Part shown: positions 60,524 to 64,000 of the stretch, piece after piece
Numbering within the stretch: the first letter of the stretch is position 1
Layout: each line of letters begins with the position of its first letter
From: Helicobacter pylori
Lineage (GTDB): Bacteria > Campylobacterota > Campylobacteria > Campylobacterales > Helicobacteraceae
DNA: 64,000 bases
Assembly: GCF_001653475.1 (NCBI RefSeq)
Contig: NZ_CP011487.1
Coordinates: forward strand, 434,001-498,000
Reading direction: 5' to 3'
Program-made: the position numbers and the translations under genes
Notes under the pieces: generated by a model
What the model saw: only the letters and a program-made list of their open reading frames with translations
The model's database searches: none
Told to the model about the DNA's origin: nothing

Positions 60524-62308
60524 TTAAATTCGTTTTTTCAAAACAGCGTTTTTTTCCTGCTCGCTCGCTTTTTCTATCGCTTCAAAACTCCCGAAATAAT
60601 CCAACAATTTTTTCACGCTAGCTTCTCCTATGCCCTTTTCTTTTAAAAGAGCGATTTGTTTCATGTTCTTAAGTTTAGTGGATCTATGGAAGTTTATCGC
60701 ATACCGGTGGCTTTCATCGCGCAATTTTTGCACCCACTGCAAGCGTTTGTCGCTAGGGAGCAATTTAAAAGTATCGCTAGGCGTATGGATAATATCTTTA
60801 GCGCCCCCTTTAGAGCGATAAGCTTTAGAATCTCTTTTTTCTTTAGAAATAGCGATCACTTCTACAAAACTCCCGCTGCTTTTTAAAATTTCTAAAGCGA
60901 TGTTTAATTGCGCCCTCCCTCCATCAATCACCCACAAATTAGGCGGTGGCTCTTTAGCAAAATCTAAAGCCCTTCTAGTGAGCAATTCGCTCATTTGAGT
61001 GTATTCATCAGAGCCTTTTAAATGGTAGCGCCGATAAGAGTTTTTTTGAAATTCGTTATTTTCATACACGACCATTCCCCCCACGCATTGGCTGTTGGCA
61101 TGGTGGCTTGTGTCAAAGATTTCTACCCTATAAGGCATGCACTCTAATTTAAAGAGCGATCGCGCTTCTTCTAAAATCAGATCTTCATTAGAGGTTTTTT
61201 CTTGGCTAAAAATCTCTTGAGCGTTTTTCATAGCGATTTCTATTAAAGCGAGCTTATCGCCTTTTTTAGGAACACTAAGAGCGATTTTTTTAGAGTGTTG
61301 ATGAGAGATAAATTCTTGCAATTCTTTAAGCGTTTCATTAGAGCAAGCGTTCAATAAGATTTGTTCAGGCATCAAAGGCAAATGCGATTGGTAATGATTG
61401 ATAATGGCTTGTTTCATCGCTTCATCAGTGTCAAACCCATTGAGAGAGTGGATTTTTTCAAACGCTGAAGAAATGATTTTACCCCCACGCATGAACATTT
61501 TCACTAACACCGCCTTATTGCTCCCACTATAAAAAGCAAAAATATCCAAATCATAGAGTTTGGCTAAATCCATGCAAGTGAAAGGGGCGATTTTTTGGAT
61601 TTTTGCAATCCTGTCCCTATAAATGAGGGCTTCTTCAAAACGCAAGTTGCTAGAAAGGCGCTCCATTTTTAATTCAAGCTCTTTGATGAGTTTGTCTTTA
61701 TTTTCAATCATTTCTAAACATTCTTTAGCGATTTTTAAATACTCTTCTTTGGTGATTTTATTCTCGCATGGGGCTTTACAACGCTCTATTTGATAAAACA
61801 TGCATGCCTTTTTATCTTTGATGCAATTTTTCTTTTGAACTAACGGGAGCAATTCATACAAGCTGTCTAAAATATCCTTAGCCCCGCTTGTAAAAGGGCC
61901 AAAATATTTAACGCCAGGCTGTTTTAAAATTTTTCGTGTTATTAAAGGGATAGGGAAATCAGTGGAAAAATCCATATAAATGTAGGGGTAAGTTTTATCG
62001 TCTCTTAAAAGAATGTTGTATTTGGGCTTGAGCTGTTTGATTAAAGAATTTTCTAAAATCAAAGCGTCTTGTTCGTTTTCTACTAAAATGGTTTCTAAAA
62101 AAGCGATTTGTTTGACCATCATTTGGATGCGTAAGCTGGCGCGATAATTGGGCGTGATTTCATTATTACGGACAGAAAAATAGCTTTTGATGCGTTTTTT
62201 TAAATTTTTCGCCTTACCGATATAGAGTAATTGGCGGTTTTTATCAAAATATTGATACACGCCGCTACTGTTAGAAAGGTTTTTCAAACTGGACAATAAA
62301 TAAGCCAT
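60524..62308 (-). CDS. uvrC: Excinuclease ABC subunit C
   Basis: UvrC makes both incisions in nucleotide excision repair. The 594 residues have the GIY-YIG nuclease ([20 protein letters not shown] near 14-33), a Cys cluster ([20 protein letters not shown]) near 157, the UVR domain [20 protein letters not shown] near 210, the RNase H-like nuclease with [20 protein letters not shown] near 391, and C-terminal HhH motifs ([20 protein letters not shown]). It adjoins the next gene without a gap. Confidence 0.96.
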   Translation of the reverse strand: MAYLLSSLKNLSNSSGVYQYFDKNRQLLYIGKAKNLKKRIKSYFSVRNNEITPNYRASLRIQMMVKQIAFLETILVENEQDALILENSLIKQLKPKYNILLRDDKTYPYIYMDFSTDFPIPLITRKILKQPGVKYFGPFTSGAKDILDSLYELLPLVQKKNCIKDKKACMFYQIERCKAPCENKITKEEYLKIAKECLEMIENKDKLIKELELKMERLSSNLRFEEALIYRDRIAKIQKIAPFTCMDLAKLYDLDIFAFYSGSNKAVLVKMFMRGGKIISSAFEKIHSLNGFDTDEAMKQAIINHYQSHLPLMPEQILLNACSNETLKELQEFISHQHSKKIALSVPKKGDKLALIEIAMKNAQEIFSQEKTSNEDLILEEARSLFKLECMPYRVEIFDTSHHANSQCVGGMVVYENNEFQKNSYRRYHLKGSDEYTQMSELLTRRALDFAKEPPPNLWVIDGGRAQLNIALEILKSSGSFVEVIAISKEKRDSKAYRSKGGAKDIIHTPSDTFKLLPSDKRLQWVQKLRDESHRYAINFHRSTKLKNMKQIALLKEKGIGEASVKKLLDYFGSFEAIEKASEQEKNAVLKKRI

Positions 62309-62770
62309 TTACTTCTCAAAAAAACTTCGTTGGTAGTGGATCAAAGAGCGCGCTTTTTCAAAACATTCATGCAAACGAGCGTCTTTAATGGGGTTATGGA
62401 ACAACCCTAAAGCACTAGGGCGATAAAATCGGGCTTGTTTTTTAATGGGGGCATAAAAATTGGCTTTTTCTAAGGAATCTTTAGGCACATAACCTAAAAT
62501 TTCTAATCCCATCAGTCCGTTAAACCCATAAGCATGCCCTTGCGTGTTTAAAAAATGGCTGATTTCTTTAGCGAATCGCTGGTTAAATTCTTTAGAAGCC
62601 CAAAGATCTTTAAACGCAAAAAGCAATTTAGAGCCTTTTATGAAGATAAAAAGCAAATTTTCTTGTAAACTTAAAGGCATAAAAACCTTAAGCTTTTTGA
62701 GTTTCAAAAGAGTTTCAAGCTTTTTATAAGACTTTTTTTGAATGAGTAAGGAGAAAATATTGTGTTCCAT
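62309..62770 (-). CDS. Hypothetical protein, weakly DUF721/DciA-like
   Basis: The 153-residue basic protein is not firmly recognised. The N-terminal segment (SLQENLLFIFIKGSKLLFAF then KDLWASKEFNQRFAKEISHF) has the strand-then-helix look of DUF721/DciA-type domains, but the match is weak. The rest is basic and helical with aromatic residues. It is the first gene of the uvrC operon, and its start overlaps that of the divergent small lipoprotein gene. Confidence 0.55.
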   Translation of the reverse strand: MEHNIFSLLIQKKSYKKLETLLKLKKLKVFMPLSLQENLLFIFIKGSKLLFAFKDLWASKEFNQRFAKEISHFLNTQGHAYGFNGLMGLEILGYVPKDSLEKANFYAPIKKQARFYRPSALGLFHNPIKDARLHECFEKARSLIHYQRSFFEK

Positions 62771-62941
62771 AAACTTATCTTAACATGCTTTTTAACGCTT
62801 GTAGCGCTAAACATTCAAGCTTGTGGCTATAAAGCCCCCCCATTCAATGAAAAACCCGCTAAAAAAACCTCAAACAGCTCTAATTCTTCTATGCAAACGC
62901 CCGCTAACAACACTACGCCAGAATTTTTAAATCAGCCTTAA
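62762..62941 (+). CDS. LptM-like short lipoprotein
   Basis: A 59-codon gene starts at GTG 62762, with AAGGAG eight bases ahead. The product begins with a signal (HKLILTCFLTLVALNIQACG) and lipobox IQAC, and the mature N-terminus CGYKAPPF matches the LptM (YifL) pattern CGxKGPL. The rest is Ser/Asn/Pro rich. LptM stabilises the LptDE lipopolysaccharide translocon in E. coli; the same role here is inference. A run of seven C lies in the conserved part. The first 9 bases overlap the divergent gene. Confidence 0.7.
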   Translation: MFHKLILTCFLTLVALNIQACGYKAPPFNEKPAKKTSNSSNSSMQTPANNTTPEFLNQP

Positions 62942-62962
62942 AACCACCGCTCTTATTTAAGG
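62936..62962. terminator. Hairpin between converging genes
   Basis: CCTTAAA and TTTAAGG pair over a 13-base loop and include both stop codons, of the small lipoprotein gene (+) and the ABC ATPase gene (-). It is a weak, possibly two-way terminator. Confidence 0.3.
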
Positions 62963-63594
62963 ACTTTGATTTCTAGGGTTTTTGTGGCTAACTTTTGAGC
63001 CTCGGCTTCATCATGCGTTACCATAATGAAAGTAGCGTGAGAATTTTGGTGTATCTCTTTGATAAGATCCTGCAAATTCTTACGATTAAAACTATCTAAA
63101 GCGCTAAAAGGCTCGTCTAATAAAATGAGTTCTGGCCTGTGGATAATCCCCCTAATAATGCCCACTCTTTGGGCTTGACCCCCGCTCAATTCATTGGGGA
63201 ATTTATCCATAAGGCTCTCATCTAACCCCATTTTTAACGCTAAGGCTTTGGCTTCTTTTTGAGCGGCTTGTTTATCCATGCCTTGCAAATTAAGGCAAAA
63301 AGTCATGTTTTGTAGAGCGTTTAAATGAGGGAATAAGGAATTGCCTTGAGCGATATAGCCTATTTTTTGGCGTAAAAAAGCGTTGTTTGAAAGGGTCTCA
63401 TTAAAGATTTTAACGCTCCCCAGACTGGGTTTTAAAAGCCCTAAAATCAATCCTAAAAGCGTGCTTTTACCGCTCCCGCTCTCCCCTAAAACGCATAAAA
63501 AATCCCCTTCTTGAATGCTTAAATTAAAATCCTTAAAAACAGTGCGATTGTGGTAGTTAAAAGACACATTCTCTATTTTGACGATTTCTTTCAT
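62953..63594 (-). CDS. ABC transporter ATPase, osmoprotectant (ProV-like)
   Basis: The 213-residue ATPase has Walker A GESGSGKSTLLGLI near 38, Q-loop YIAQGNSLFPHL, signature LSGGQAQRVGIIRGI near 139 and Walker B LILLDEPFSALD near 157, plus the H-loop VTHDEAEAQ. It lacks the CBS tail of full ProV. One base separates it from the upstream permease/binding protein gene, so together they form the glycine betaine/choline type importer annotated proV/proWX in H. pylori. Confidence 0.88.
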   Translation of the reverse strand: MKEIVKIENVSFNYHNRTVFKDFNLSIQEGDFLCVLGESGSGKSTLLGLILGLLKPSLGSVKIFNETLSNNAFLRQKIGYIAQGNSLFPHLNALQNMTFCLNLQGMDKQAAQKEAKALALKMGLDESLMDKFPNELSGGQAQRVGIIRGIIHRPELILLDEPFSALDSFNRKNLQDLIKEIHQNSHATFIMVTHDEAEAQKLATKTLEIKVLK

Positions 63595-63595
63595 G

Positions 63596-64000
63596 CTATA
63601 ACCCCAATCTTTCTAAAAAATCTTTAGCTACTATTTTGGGGGCTTTTTTCAACACTTCCACCTGATAGTTTAAATCTTGCATCATTTCATCGTTAATTTT
63701 TGAATTTAATTGTTCTAAGATTTTTAACGCTTCTGGATACTTTTTCACCATTTCTTTTCTTATAACAATACCGGCCTGATAATTAGGGAAAAACCCTTTA
63801 TCGTCCTTAAGCACTTTTAAATCCAGCTCTTTGATTTGAGCGTCTGTAGTGAAGACATCTAAAGCGTTGATTTTATGGGATTCAAAACTTTTATAACGCA
63901 AATTAATATCCATTTCATGCAAACTTCTAAAATGAAAGCGATAAGCTTTCACTAAGCCCTTAAAAGCGTCCTCTCTTTCAAAAAAGTCAAACTCCGCTCC
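63596..64000 (-). CDS. Osmoprotectant permease/substrate-binding protein, C-terminal part (partial)
   Basis: The frame is open to the window edge, giving the last 134 residues. They have the periplasmic binding protein (OpuAC/ProX) look: INALDVFTTDAQIKELDLKV, LKDDKGFFPNYQAGIVIRKE and a C-terminal VAKDFLERLGL. With the ATPase next to it this should be the fused ProWX-type protein whose membrane domain lies outside the window. Confidence 0.8.
   Translation of the reverse strand, partial: GAEFDFFEREDAFKGLVKAYRFHFRSLHEMDINLRYKSFESHKINALDVFTTDAQIKELDLKVLKDDKGFFPNYQAGIVIRKEMVKKYPEALKILEQLNSKINDEMMQDLNYQVEVLKKAPKIVAKDFLERLGL

Overview
The window is a chromosomal segment of Helicobacter pylori. The evidence is the complete vacA cytotoxin gene next to cysS, the H. 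pylori type catalase with its Met/His-rich tail and the neighbouring kapA, FlgE behind a sigma-54 promoter, the heptose (gmhB-hldD-hldE-gmhA) cluster, pseB, and the AT-rich, densely packed gene style with many 1-11 base overlaps. Gene order follows the order I remember for the reference strain 26695 (HP0887 vacA down to HP0818/0819), with several strain-specific breaks. Gene identities come from recognising motifs and gene order; no database search was run.

Layout. 1-228: tail of an unrecognised gene. 392-4261 (-): vacA (s1, m1-like). 4485-7343 (-): cysS, murJ. 7436-9857 (+): a FapA/DUF342 protein and ruvA. 9858-11750: accessory segment between ruvA and ruvC with a broken gene and a NYN-domain gene. 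11751-12224: ruvC. 12225-14600 (-): frpB-type iron receptor with a Fur box. 14915-17766 (+): katA, kapA, a small membrane protein. 17824-18153 (-): phnA. 18502-21594 (+): cdh, flgE. 21653-31709 (+): a long co-directional run (hypA, a coiled-coil protein, lpxB, greA, dut, a TPR-like/beta-propeller pair, coaX, a SafE-type membrane protein, then the ADP-heptose pathway).

31712-32328 (-) holds remnants of an alginate-O-acetylation type pair fused by a deletion. 32443-34973 (+): an ABC-F ATPase overlapping an HrgA-like protein (HARE-HTH plus nuclease-like domain). 34994-35692 (-): a PAP2 phosphatase. 35860-38864 is a wrecked restriction locus: an N-terminally truncated, frameshifted HaeIII-like endonuclease joined head to head to a type I HsdR that lacks its nuclease domain. 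38957-41188 (+): thiM-thiD-thiE. 41214-47224 (-): an unknown gene, coaBC, pseB, a FadL-family porin and two lipoproteins that look like FlgP/FlgQ partners. 47654-49623 (-): tRNA-Arg(CCT), hup, der. 49700-56299 (+): a lipoprotein, speE, coaE, gatA, guaB, atpB, an RRM protein. 56517-62770 (-): a family 25 glycosyltransferase, trxB-trxA, a YraN protein, hom, uvrC and an unknown gene. 62762-62941 (+): a short LptM-like lipoprotein. 62953-64000 (-): an osmoprotectant ABC transporter ATPase and the end of its permease/binding protein.

Functional themes are host interaction (VacA, LPS heptose and galactose addition, flagellin glycan precursor by PseB), oxidative stress (KatA, KapA, Trx system), iron uptake, and cofactor salvage (ThiMDE, CoaX, CoaBC, CoaE). 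The most unusual parts are the 32-39 kb defence-related stretch, the ruvA-ruvC accessory stretch and a candidate YfgM/BamB-like pair.
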